A stretch of DNA of 64,000 bases, taken from positions 1 through 64,000 of IMG/VR virus record IMGVR_UViG_3300020122_000238; one strand, written 5' to 3'. How positions within the stretch are numbered: position 1 is the first letter of the stretch; each line of letters begins with the position of its first letter. The position numbers and the translations under genes were made by a program. Below the pieces are notes generated by a model. It worked only from the letters and a program-made list of their open reading frames with translations. It was not told the DNA's origin and made no database searches. Origin of the DNA: a virus. Of this stretch, positions 52,818 to 60,792 are shown one piece after another.

Positions 52818-53930
52818 ATGCGTATTGGTGTCATTCGCGGGGACCTTTCGGGGCCCATCTTCTTGGCCGATCTGGAGCCCACGTCCCAGACCGACTTCCC
52901 GGTCGAGCCCGCAGGCTCGACCCGGTACCTCTCGCGTCCGGATTCCACGGTTGGAGCATCAGCTCTGGCATTGGTTCCGGCGACTATCGCCAGCACGGGA
53001 GACATCACGTTCCCGTTGACGGTGAACGGGTCGAACAACGTCCTGAAGCTTCGTATTCTCAGCACGGGTCTTTACACCACGGTCACGATTGCCAGCGCGA
53101 CCTACGCCAACATCACGACGCTGCTCGCGGCGATCAATGCGGCTCTGGTGACGGCTGCTATCTCGGCTCACGCCTCGACGTCGATCGGTCTCAGCTCGAC
53201 CCTTCGGATTGCTCTCAGCACGACGGCTTCCTTCGGGCCCGGGGCAACCATCGGAATCGACTCGACCGGCAACGGCTCGATCGCCAACGCTTCTCTTGGA
53301 CTTGGCACCGCTGCCCGTGCGGTCACGGTGCCCACCGTGGCATCCATGGTCGCGGCTTTCCTCCCGGTGGGTGGGCCCCTCGACGTCTCGCAGGCAACGA
53401 TCCTCTCGACGGTCGGGTACGGTCTCTCCCTGGTTCAGGTCAAGGCCATCGCAGACGCCATCGCTCCGCAGTTCGTCGAGAGCAACGTCGCCATTCAGAG
53501 CCTCAAGAAGGGCAACCTGGCGGGGTTCCTGTCGGCGAGCTTCAATCCTGACGTGTACCGGCTCCCGGCCATCTCCGCTGGGGCGGCAATCACGGTCGTC
53601 CACGATGATGGGAGCACGGTCTTCTCGACGGGCCTTCCGGTTATCACGAGTGCAGCCATCAACACCCCGAATACGGGTGACGTGACCATCACGGGGACCA
53701 ACCTCGGCAACGCGGAGCAGGAACTCGTGACCGTCAAGTTCACGGGCCTGGTTCATAAGTCGATCGTTCAGAAGGTCCTGGAGACGACCAACACGGGTGG
53801 AACCCAGGGCTCCGTCTCGGCGACCTCGATTGTGATCCCGGCTTCTCTCATCCCTGGGGCGGCTGCGGCCACCACGAGCGTGCAGGTCAAGTACGACAGC
53901 TTCGCATCGGGGATCACGCTTCTCACCTGA
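52818..53930 (+). CDS. Virion protein with IPT/Ig-like domain, 370 aa
   Basis: Short N-terminal segment (GPIFLADLEPTSQTDFPVEP), a long Thr/Ala/Ser-rich beta region, helical linker, and a C-terminal IPT-like domain (INTPNTGDVTITGTNLGN, TSIVIPASLIPGAAAATTS) related to the gene at 51441. The low-complexity composition suits a long, repetitive tail or head fibre. Confidence 0.7.
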   Translation: MRIGVIRGDLSGPIFLADLEPTSQTDFPVEPAGSTRYLSRPDSTVGASALALVPATIASTGDITFPLTVNGSNNVLKLRILSTGLYTTVTIASATYANITTLLAAINAALVTAAISAHASTSIGLSSTLRIALSTTASFGPGATIGIDSTGNGSIANASLGLGTAARAVTVPTVASMVAAFLPVGGPLDVSQATILSTVGYGLSLVQVKAIADAIAPQFVESNVAIQSLKKGNLAGFLSASFNPDVYRLPAISAGAAITVVHDDGSTVFSTGLPVITSAAINTPNTGDVTITGTNLGNAEQELVTVKFTGLVHKSIVQKVLETTNTGGTQGSVSATSIVIPASLIPGAAAATTSVQVKYDSFASGITLLT

Positions 53931-53943
53931 TCACGCCACGCTA
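53930..53943 (+). repeat. 14-base exact repeat, copy 2
   Basis: ATCACGCCACGCTA, identical to 44952-44965, overlapping the stop of the previous gene and lying before ATG 53965. Confidence 0.8.
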
Positions 53944-53964
53944 CAAAGATGAAATGAGGATGTA

Positions 53965-54213
53965 ATGCCTGTTGGAAACGCTCCCGAATTCCGTACGTCA
54001 GATCTCTACTTCGCGGCCTACTTGAAGACTGCGGGTGTCGAGATGAGGCGTGCGGAACGCTCTACAAACGGCAAGGTGCAATTCGTGTTCGACACGAGCA
54101 TCGCGAACATTGACGAATTGCAATCGGGTTGGATCAACAACTCGGGGAAGGTGCCTGCCAACACCTACGCCTTCAACATCAAGAGCTTGAAATCGATCTG
54201 TCACATGCAGTAG
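53965..54213 (+). CDS. DUF5659-type small protein, 82 aa
   Basis: Matches the pattern of the DUF5659 family seen in phages and bacteria: FRTSDLYFAAYLKTAGVEM, VQFVFDTS, and a C-terminal LKSICH. Role unknown. gagga upstream of ATG; leader contains the second copy of the 14-base repeat. Confidence 0.75.
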   Translation: MPVGNAPEFRTSDLYFAAYLKTAGVEMRRAERSTNGKVQFVFDTSIANIDELQSGWINNSGKVPANTYAFNIKSLKSICHMQ

Positions 54214-54226
54214 GGCTCGGAGCACC

Positions 54227-54400
54227 ATGTCCGTCATCGAGTTGAATGCCGTCGTTCAGGGGGTGTCCGAAGTGAAGGCTGGCGTGGGGGTGTCGTTGTC
54301 CCTATATGCGTTTCTTCGCACTTTGAGTGTCCTCGGGGTGGGTCGTCCCAAACAAGCCGTTGAGAGCCACCCGAAGGCTCATGAGGAATCCTCAACGTGA
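54227..54400 (+). CDS. Small hypothetical protein, 57 aa
   Basis: Short frame filling the gap between two genes: cggag precedes ATG 54227 and the stop overlaps the next GTG. It has a hydrophobic stretch AGVGVSLSLYAFLRTLSVLG that could be one membrane segment or a buried helix, then a polar tail. Spacing and coupling support it. Confidence 0.55.
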   Translation: MSVIELNAVVQGVSEVKAGVGVSLSLYAFLRTLSVLGVGRPKQAVESHPKAHEESST

Positions 54401-54780
54401 ATCTTCGCTGGAGGCTCATTCCTACGAATCAGCCAGCTCTCGATCTGGCTGATATCTTCCAGGTGGACGGGTTCACCCGGATCACGGGCCTTTCTGCGTC
54501 GCAAGTCAGCGTCCAAGTCTTCTGCAACAATATCCCCCAGCCCTGGACGACCCTCAGTGGAGCCGGTTTCACTGATGCACAGCTTCTCACGGGACATGTC
54601 TATTGGCATGAGGTGGGGGCTGGAACGGGGTACTACAGCGTTCGTTGGCGGCCGAATGGGGTGGGTTTCTGGCGGGTACTCATCACCTATGCTGTGGTCC
54701 CCCAAGTCACAGCTCTGGACTACGACGTCGTGGCATTTCCCCCTGATAGCCAGGGGCTCAAGGTTTCATTTGTACCTTAA
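54397..54780 (+). CDS. Beta-rich virion-module protein, 127 aa
   Basis: GTG start overlapping the preceding stop. Contains an Ig-like layout (LADIFQVDGFTRITGLSASQ, GTGYYSVRWRPNGVGFWRVL). The GYYSVRW segment resembles the GEYYxxx...RW pattern in the genes at 55228 and 56325, hinting at a common domain. Confidence 0.65.
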   Translation: MNLRWRLIPTNQPALDLADIFQVDGFTRITGLSASQVSVQVFCNNIPQPWTTLSGAGFTDAQLLTGHVYWHEVGAGTGYYSVRWRPNGVGFWRVLITYAVVPQVTALDYDVVAFPPDSQGLKVSFVP

Positions 54781-54800
54781 CGAGGGGAGGAGCCAGCGAC

Positions 54801-55184
54801 ATGCCCAAGAGCATATACCTCATCAATGAAGTTCTGAATTCGGTTCTACGGAACACCGCGTTCGTTGTCCCGACAACGTCCTACGTTGCTCTGTACACGG
54901 TAGCCCCGGGCATTGGTGGTGGTGGGACTGAGGTGACTGGCGGATCCTATGTGCGTCAGGCGGCCACGTTCGCCGCCCCTTCAGGGGGTGCGTCGGCAAC
55001 ATCTGCCGACGTGGTGTACCCCATCGCCACAGCAGACTGGGGTACGGTGGTGGCGTTCGCCCTCTTTGATGCGTCGACCGCGGGCAACCTCCTCTACTTC
55101 GCGAATCTTACGGTTTCCAGGTCCATTCTCACGAATGACCAAGTGAAGTTCCCCTCTGGGCAGCTCATCGTCACCGAGTCCTGA
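54801..55184 (+). CDS. Common phage tail-fibre-type protein, 127 aa
   Basis: Matches a widespread small phage structural family: VALYTVAPGIGGGGTEVTGG, YVRQAATF, DWGTVVAFALFDASTAGNLL, and a closing FPSGQLIVTES. Usually found near tail-fibre or baseplate genes. gaggggagg upstream of ATG is a very strong ribosome binding site. Confidence 0.75.
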   Translation: MPKSIYLINEVLNSVLRNTAFVVPTTSYVALYTVAPGIGGGGTEVTGGSYVRQAATFAAPSGGASATSADVVYPIATADWGTVVAFALFDASTAGNLLYFANLTVSRSILTNDQVKFPSGQLIVTES

Positions 55185-55227
55185 TCGATGGTCTCCGGCC
55201 AAACTGTCTTCCAAGGTATTTGTCAAC

Positions 55228-55911
55228 GTGCATACAGTGTCGGGCACCTCGGATGGAGTGGGAGACTTTACTGGGACGCTGATTGATGTTGGCATGACTG
55301 GGGTTGTGTTCGGAGTGGGGGCTCTGCAAAGTTCACTCAGCATCGAGATCAACCCGACGGCTCATGTTTTTGGGGGTGTCGATCTGCAAGGTGACGGGGC
55401 CCTCCTTCGCTCGCTGATTGGGGACGTCTTCGGTCATGGTGGGCTCCAGCTATCCGAGCTTGAAGCTCTCGCGGGGATTGGGATCTTGGCGGGCTACCTG
55501 GATCTCGTACATGTCCCGAGGCCTATCCGTTGTCCCTGGAGGTCCAGGGATTTCCGGCTCGGTCATGTCTTCGGCCGTGGCGATTTGAGCTTCTTGTTGC
55601 GACGCGACGGGGCATACAGTTCGCCGTATCGAGTGACCTACAGTTTGTTCCAGGTGCATCCTGGGGGATCCCAACAGCTTGTGGGATCTCCTGAACGCTA
55701 CCCTGTTATGGCGGCGGTCGGGGAATACTACGCCACATTCCGGTCCGATGATGTGGGCCAGCCGGGGGATTGGTTGATCCGATGGCGGTATCAACTAAGT
55801 TCTTCTACTCAACAAGAGGTTGAGGACTACAGGTTCCGTATCCTCGATGCGGTTCTTGCGAAAGATCCAAACGATGGCACTCCCCGAAAGACACGACGCG
55901 GCTGGTTCTGA
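55228..55911 (+). CDS. Virion-module protein with VGEYY domain, 227 aa
   Basis: N-terminal half is Gly/Val-rich beta; the C-terminal half (about 130-215) holds YRVTYSLFQV, AAVGEYYATFRSDDVGQPGD and WLIRWRYQ, paralogous to the start of the gene at 56325. GTG 55228 is the first good start. Overlaps the next gene by 38 bases. Function unknown. Confidence 0.65.
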   Translation: MHTVSGTSDGVGDFTGTLIDVGMTGVVFGVGALQSSLSIEINPTAHVFGGVDLQGDGALLRSLIGDVFGHGGLQLSELEALAGIGILAGYLDLVHVPRPIRCPWRSRDFRLGHVFGRGDLSFLLRRDGAYSSPYRVTYSLFQVHPGGSQQLVGSPERYPVMAAVGEYYATFRSDDVGQPGDWLIRWRYQLSSSTQQEVEDYRFRILDAVLAKDPNDGTPRKTRRGWF

Positions 55912-56323
55912 TCTGACCTCCCGGGTGGCTCATCGCTACTCGGGGTCAAAGAAGGTCGCCCTCAACCAGGACTTCTGGTTGAACTCCGACGATGTTGCCG
56001 AGGTGTGCCCTCCTTGTGGGAAGCGCATGGCTTCGTTGGGGATCCGTCGCATCCGAGCATCAGTCATCTACGGGCAGGACATGCTCAAGCTCGCAGCCAC
56101 AGTTCATCTGGCTTCGGAGTGGAAAGACCTCCCTGAAGGTTGGACTGATGACTCCAGGAAGAAGTTCTGGGAGAGCATTGGGGGATCCGTTGCAAGGTGC
56201 ATCGCGAAGGTTCAGGGGCATGTGACTGACCCCCAGGCTTTCGCTGAGGCCCTCAAAGATCGCATCGAAGGCAAGTCGGGGTGGTCTGAGCCAAGGGCGT
56301 CAGAGTCTCCCTTGGAGGACTGA
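55874..56323 (+). CDS. Hypothetical protein, 149 aa
   Basis: Begins inside the end of the previous gene. Has VCPPCGKRM, a single CxxC pair, and helical segments (MLKLAATVHLASEWKDLPEG). Ends one base before the next ATG. No family recognised. Confidence 0.65.
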   Translation: MALPERHDAAGSDLTSRVAHRYSGSKKVALNQDFWLNSDDVAEVCPPCGKRMASLGIRRIRASVIYGQDMLKLAATVHLASEWKDLPEGWTDDSRKKFWESIGGSVARCIAKVQGHVTDPQAFAEALKDRIEGKSGWSEPRASESPLED

Positions 56324-56324
56324 C

Positions 56325-57224
56325 ATGGGCACAGCATTCTTCCGAGGACAACAGCTCGGGCGTAGCGATCTCAACATCTTCCTGGTCAACGCCTCGGGCA
56401 CGCCCACCAACGCCGCGGAGATCACGTACGCCCTCCTCGACTTCACGACGGGAGGGGAAGTCGTTGTGGGGCCTCCTCGAAGGAACCCCGCGAACCCTTC
56501 GGTTGGGGAGTACTACGCCAGCATCGTCATCCCCCTCGACGCCAATATCGGTTCTTATCGGATTCGTTGGACGATACGCGAGATAGTGGGGGCTCCCATT
56601 CAGCAGGTCGTCCAGGAGTTCGAGGTGGTGGACAAGACGACCGTGGGGGAGTGGGGCCCAGCGACGTACACCCTCATCGAGAGGGACCTCATGCGCCGGC
56701 TGCGCATGCTCCTTCGCGACAACAACCCGGATCGGAACTACCACTTCAGGCCGCCGTCACGGGAGACCACCGTGAAGCAGTACAACCGGGTCTTCGGGTA
56801 CATCTGGGAGGACGAAGAGCTGCAAGAGTTCATCGAGCGTTCGATGGACATGGTCATCGCCTCGCCTCCGAGGACCCCATTCGCGAACATCGACCAGATG
56901 TGCCGGGCTCGCCCCGAGTGGCGAACGCTGCTCCTCACGGGAGGAATGATCCATGCCCTCCAGGCCGTTCGCATCAACTGGATTGCCGACGAGTTCGATT
57001 ACTCGATTGGCGGGGTATCCCTTAACCTCGACAAGGCCAGCAAGTATGAGGGGGCTCTTCAGTCCTCTACCGAGCAGTTCGACAAGCAGCTCGAAAAGGC
57101 CAAGGCCACGGTCAACTACGTTCGAGGTCTCCAACAACCCAAATTCGGGGTTGGTATTCGGTCGGCCTTCGGCCCCTATACCGGAGCTGGCGTCCTGACC
57201 CCCAGGAAGTTCACGGGATTCTGA
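56325..57224 (+). CDS. Virion structural protein, 299 aa
   Basis: N-terminal domain (1-110) is a beta-sandwich with EITYALLDFTTGGEVVVG, PSVGEYYASIVIPLDA and SYRIRWT, shared with the gene at 55228; the C-terminal part is helical (LIERDLMRRLRMLLRDNNPD, KYEGALQSSTEQFDKQLEKA). The domain order suggests a neck or tail-connector component, but I recognise no named family. Confidence 0.7.
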   Translation: MGTAFFRGQQLGRSDLNIFLVNASGTPTNAAEITYALLDFTTGGEVVVGPPRRNPANPSVGEYYASIVIPLDANIGSYRIRWTIREIVGAPIQQVVQEFEVVDKTTVGEWGPATYTLIERDLMRRLRMLLRDNNPDRNYHFRPPSRETTVKQYNRVFGYIWEDEELQEFIERSMDMVIASPPRTPFANIDQMCRARPEWRTLLLTGGMIHALQAVRINWIADEFDYSIGGVSLNLDKASKYEGALQSSTEQFDKQLEKAKATVNYVRGLQQPKFGVGIRSAFGPYTGAGVLTPRKFTGF

Positions 57225-57240
57225 TCCCAGGAGAAATCAC

Positions 57241-58149
57241 ATGGCATACGATCTAAATCACATCTTCACGTACCACCGTCCCACTGCGGATCAGCTCCCG
57301 AAGTACGAGATGATCCGAGATGCAGCGAAGACTTTCGCCTCGGTCGTTCTCGCGTGTACTCCCGCTGGGGAGGACCAGACGACGGCCATTCGGCACATCA
57401 GGGATGCGGTCATGACCGCCAACGCGGCCATCGCTTTGAAGGGCGTCCTGACCAAGGGTGAGACCTTGCTGAAGGCTCTGTCTAGCAAGGTCTATGCGTC
57501 CATCGAGCGGGATGATGTCCGTGTTGCTCGGCTCTACATCAACAACGAAGAGTACGTGACTCTCCGAACGGAGTGCTTGGCATCGTTCGATAGGACGTCC
57601 AACCGAGCAATCATTGAGGCAGGCATCATGGGGAGTCTGTTGGGCGCTCAGGTATACATCTCCGAAGCTGTTCCTCCGGGCTTCGCTTGTGGATTTGCGG
57701 ACGACGCCGACTTTCCCACCCTTGTGATCACTCCGGAGCTGATCCAGACGAAGCTCGTGAACCTCTGCGACTATGGGGATGCGGTTTCGGTATACCCCCG
57801 GCCGGATGCTGTGGCCCGAAAAGCGGCTGTGATGAAGGCCTACGCGGAGAGGGTCTTCGCTTCCCATGGGGCTGCGGGCAATAAGGTCGAGCACATCTAC
57901 ATGAACGCGTACGAGTATGCGGACATCCGCAAGTTCGGACACGATGTCCTGGAGATCGAAAGCCAAGCTATCATCCTCCGCAAGGGGATCATGGGGGTCT
58001 TCCACGGCGCACAGGTCCACGTCTCGCGGGAGGTTCCTCGCGGACAGGTGGCTGTTTTCGCGACGGGGGACGTGATCCCTGAGAAGGTCTCGGAGATGAA
58101 GTTCTTCACGCTGATGTACCCCGAGGAGCAGGGGTCGGCAGCGGTGTAG
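57241..58149 (+). CDS. Acb2/Tad1-type hairpin domain fused to duplicated capsid fragment
   Basis: Residues 5-69 (HIFTYHRPTADQLPKYEMIR ... AIRHIRDAVMTANAAIALKG) match the Acb2/Tad1 hairpin domain, a helical family whose studied members bind cyclic di-, tri- or gcADPR-type nucleotides and so block CBASS or Thoeris. Residues 84-160 and 203-280 are two copies of the A-domain segment of this phage's major capsid protein: VARLYINNEEYVTLR...LLGAQVYISEAVPPG and VEHIYMNAYEYADIRKFG...FHGAQVHVSREVPRG, against VARIYMNAVDYADIRKFG...WGAQIITSRLVP. A 20-base stretch (gcggacatccgcaagttcgg) is identical to the capsid gene. ggagaaat precedes ATG. Confidence 0.8.
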   Translation: MAYDLNHIFTYHRPTADQLPKYEMIRDAAKTFASVVLACTPAGEDQTTAIRHIRDAVMTANAAIALKGVLTKGETLLKALSSKVYASIERDDVRVARLYINNEEYVTLRTECLASFDRTSNRAIIEAGIMGSLLGAQVYISEAVPPGFACGFADDADFPTLVITPELIQTKLVNLCDYGDAVSVYPRPDAVARKAAVMKAYAERVFASHGAAGNKVEHIYMNAYEYADIRKFGHDVLEIESQAIILRKGIMGVFHGAQVHVSREVPRGQVAVFATGDVIPEKVSEMKFFTLMYPEEQGSAAV

Positions 58150-58158
58150 GGACGGAGC

Positions 58159-58536
58159 ATGCCCGCCTTTGTTCACCCCTGTATTTGCGGTTTTCTAGGG
58201 CGGGGCCTGAATCTGATGAAGCGGCATCGAGCCCGGTGCCGCTTGTGGAAGGACCGCCCGGACCCGCGGGGATTGTCGATCCAGCGCCGGAAGGCGGCTC
58301 TTCTTCGGGGTGGTGAGCCCAAATGCGCGGAGTGCCATAACCGGGTTGATGGCCATCTCTCGACATGCTCCCAGTCGTTGTCGGAGAAAGCACGCAAGGA
58401 TGCGCTTCTCCGCAACGGGATCAACCCGGCACAGTTCGAGGTGTTCCTTCGTCTCCTGGCGAAGAGGTACGAGGACGGGGGTCAGTTCAGCGACAGGGGA
58501 ACGGCCGGCGGCTTGAGCACCGCGCTGTCGAAGTAG
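58159..58536 (+). CDS. Zinc-knuckle hypothetical protein, 125 aa
   Basis: Two candidate zinc knuckles: CICGFLGRGLNLMKRHRARC (C-x-C...H-x3-C) near the N-terminus and CAECHNRVDGHLSTC in the middle, followed by a helical end. Probably nucleic-acid or protein binding. Its 3' end overlaps the convergent minus-strand gene by 55 bases. Confidence 0.6.
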   Translation: MPAFVHPCICGFLGRGLNLMKRHRARCRLWKDRPDPRGLSIQRRKAALLRGGEPKCAECHNRVDGHLSTCSQSLSEKARKDALLRNGINPAQFEVFLRLLAKRYEDGGQFSDRGTAGGLSTALSK

Positions 58537-58739
58537 CAGGTCTTGTCCTTCGCGTCCGTGGCCATGAAGATCATGCGGAGGCCTCCAACTTCGGGGACGT
58601 TCACGACGTGCGGCGTCCACCCGGTCTGCTTGCAGATGTGGAAAAGGGCGTGAAGAGCCCCATCCGTGGCGAGGTTGATGGCCATTTCCACGTCCATCGG
58701 CATGGACAGAGGGACTTCGGTGCTTTGGTTCGTAGACAT
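58482..58739 (-). CDS. Hypothetical protein, 85 aa, minus strand
   Basis: Well-formed small protein (MEMAINLATDGALHALFHIC; TPHVVNVPEVGGLRMIFMAT) with an N-terminal helix and beta strands. It is the only explanation for the 240-base gap between plus-strand genes. Convergent overlap with the gene at 58159. Function unknown. Confidence 0.6.
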   Translation of the reverse strand: MSTNQSTEVPLSMPMDVEMAINLATDGALHALFHICKQTGWTPHVVNVPEVGGLRMIFMATDAKDKTCYFDSAVLKPPAVPLSLN

Positions 58740-58780
58740 ACACGTCGTACAGGCTTCGAGCCTCGGCGATCAACAACGAG

Positions 58781-59068
58781 ATGGAAATGAGTAACGAAAC
58801 CGAGAAGAAGCTCACCGTGAACGACCCGGTCGATGCTGCCACCCTCAAGCACCTCGAAGAAGTGGACGGGGCTCGCAAGATGCTCGCGGCCCAGCTCCTC
58901 GAACTGGAGGAAGAGAAGATCCGCCTCCTCGTCGCCGCTCGCCCACTTCGAGATGAGCGGGACAAGGTCTTCCAGAAGATCCTCATGGATCGGGGTCTAC
59001 CCCCGGACTTCCCTGTGGATGTTGACGAGACGGGGAAGCTCTTTCCTTTGAAGCCCCTTCCGAAGTAG
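58781..59068 (+). CDS. Small coiled-coil protein, 95 aa
   Basis: Helical middle (AATLKHLEEVDGARKMLAAQ; LLELEEEKIRLLVAARPLRD) and Pro-rich end. ATG 58781 or 58787. Probably a virion-assembly helper; not recognised. Confidence 0.65.
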   Translation: MEMSNETEKKLTVNDPVDAATLKHLEEVDGARKMLAAQLLELEEEKIRLLVAARPLRDERDKVFQKILMDRGLPPDFPVDVDETGKLFPLKPLPK

Positions 59069-59076
59069 GAGTAAAC

Positions 59077-59421
59077 ATGGAACGACGAGATTTCATTTCG
59101 AGTGTTTTGGGAATGGGCGCAGGCCTGACCCTGGGGTGTTCTATGCAGCAGTCGTTGCTGACGGCGGCTGCGTGGAGTCCCAGGTCGGACATCGTCCGGG
59201 GGATTCAAGAGCGAAAGTTATATCTTAACGGACGGAAAGGATTCGTTCGGGTCATGCAACATAACCCGATTTACAGGGACACACATGGGGTATGCTGTTG
59301 GAACATCAGGTGGAATGATCCCCCTCATCTTGAATGGCATGAGAGCAGTGAGACCTTTGAGGGCACCATGGGACTCGTGGACGAGCATCTGAGAAACCTG
59401 GGATTCACCTTGATCTCCTAA
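59077..59421 (+). CDS. Protein with twin-arginine-like signal, 114 aa
   Basis: Opens MERRDFISSVLGMGAGLTLGC: the RRDFI motif and following hydrophobic stretch match a Tat export signal, and LTLGC is close to a lipobox. The remaining 85 residues hold GVCCWNIRWNDPPHLEW and no recognised domain. aggag lies seven bases before ATG. If exported, it would act in the host envelope, for example in superinfection exclusion or lysis control; this is inference. Confidence 0.65.
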   Translation: MERRDFISSVLGMGAGLTLGCSMQQSLLTAAAWSPRSDIVRGIQERKLYLNGRKGFVRVMQHNPIYRDTHGVCCWNIRWNDPPHLEWHESSETFEGTMGLVDEHLRNLGFTLIS

Positions 59422-59451
59422 TCCTCTTGTCTCCAGGCCCCTATAAGGGCC

Positions 59452-60792
59452 ATGCCGTACGCAACTCAACGAGATCGACCGATCACCAACCTGGAGATTT
59501 CCAGGGCTCCGTGGCCGGCTCCGCCGTTGAATCTCTTCCTCACCAGTGGGTACGAAGCGGGGATCTTCGACCTGGTGTGGGACGACCCTTCCCAGCTCAG
59601 CCGTAACGGGGACTTCATCCTTTTGGGGGTGAATGTCTACCGTAGTTTCGACAGCGAATTCGGGCCTTTCCAACGGCTGACGAACCTCCCTGTGGGGGCC
59701 ACCTATTGGCGGGACCGCACGGACATCGAGCTGATCGTCGAGGAAGATGTCTCGGCGAACTTCATCTTGAAGGGTCAGGCCAGCGTGAGCCATGATCTCC
59801 GTCGGTACGTATTCAAGACTCTTCACTACCCCATTGTGAAGTCTGGCTCGCAGGGTACGAACGCAGATAGCCCCGAGGATGTCCACGTCTACGTGGATGG
59901 GGTCCAGGCGGTCGTGAAAGCCGTCCGAGGCTTCGTGGGTGAGGTCGAGATCGACGGCTCTGTGCAGGCCGACGTGGCGACGCAGAAGGCGGTGCTTCCT
60001 GTGTACCCGAAGGAGGACAGCCATGTCCTCTGTTCCTATCGGCGGGTGAGGTCGCTGCTTCGTACGGACCTCTCTCAGCGGGTGTTCTACCGGGTAACGA
60101 CGGTCGGTATCTTGGCGAGCGATCCGTCAGGGGAAGTCGTCGAGACGCCTCTTGAGAACGCGATCTCAACGTCGAGCTTCGAGATCGAGAAACTCGACTA
60201 CATCTGGCGAGAAGCTGTCCATCGGAACCGATGGATCCTGGAGCAAGGTGGGGAGCGGGTGAAGGTCTTCCTCCGAAAGAATGTGGGGCTTCCTTGTCCC
60301 TGCATCGAGGATGACTTTCACAACCAGCCCATCAACGATTGCCTCATCTGCTTCGGGACTGGGATCGTCGATGGCTATGAGGGGCCCTACGACATCATCA
60401 TCGCCCCCGACGATGCAGAACGGAAGATCACCCAAAAGGACATCGGCCGTACGATCGAGCACACCTACGAAGCCTGGACGGGGCCTTCTCCGTTGCTCGC
60501 TCATCGTGACTTCTTGGTCAAGATCAACGGGGAACGGTACAGCATCGGGGCGGTTCGTATGCCGACGAACCGAGGCATGATCCTCCAGCAACACTTCAAC
60601 ATTGGGCACTTCGACGAGAAGGACATCAGGTACAAGGTGCCCATGGACGGCCCCCGGAGATTCCCTGCCGCCGGCTTCATTCCTTCGGGGCCCGAGGATG
60701 AGGCTGAAGCCACCCCCACCGATCATCAGGATGTCCCGGCGGAGGTACAGCTTCGCGGCCGTTCTTTGGCGTGGGAGAATACAACCTGGTGA
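59452..60792 (+). CDS. Virion protein with FN3-like and DnaJ-type zinc motifs
   Basis: 446 residues. The N-terminal 1-90 region is FN3-like (GIFDLVWDDPSQLSRNGDFI, GVNVYRSFDSEFGPFQRLTN). About residues 285-310 contain CPC and CLICFGTG, the CxxCxGxG element of DnaJ zinc fingers, as in some phage head-tail connectors. C-terminal part is acidic and Pro-rich. A GGCCC-CTATAA-GGGCC dyad overlaps the start region. GTGA overlap with the next gene. Confidence 0.65.
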   Translation: MPYATQRDRPITNLEISRAPWPAPPLNLFLTSGYEAGIFDLVWDDPSQLSRNGDFILLGVNVYRSFDSEFGPFQRLTNLPVGATYWRDRTDIELIVEEDVSANFILKGQASVSHDLRRYVFKTLHYPIVKSGSQGTNADSPEDVHVYVDGVQAVVKAVRGFVGEVEIDGSVQADVATQKAVLPVYPKEDSHVLCSYRRVRSLLRTDLSQRVFYRVTTVGILASDPSGEVVETPLENAISTSSFEIEKLDYIWREAVHRNRWILEQGGERVKVFLRKNVGLPCPCIEDDFHNQPINDCLICFGTGIVDGYEGPYDIIIAPDDAERKITQKDIGRTIEHTYEAWTGPSPLLAHRDFLVKINGERYSIGAVRMPTNRGMILQQHFNIGHFDEKDIRYKVPMDGPRRFPAAGFIPSGPEDEAEATPTDHQDVPAEVQLRGRSLAWENTTW

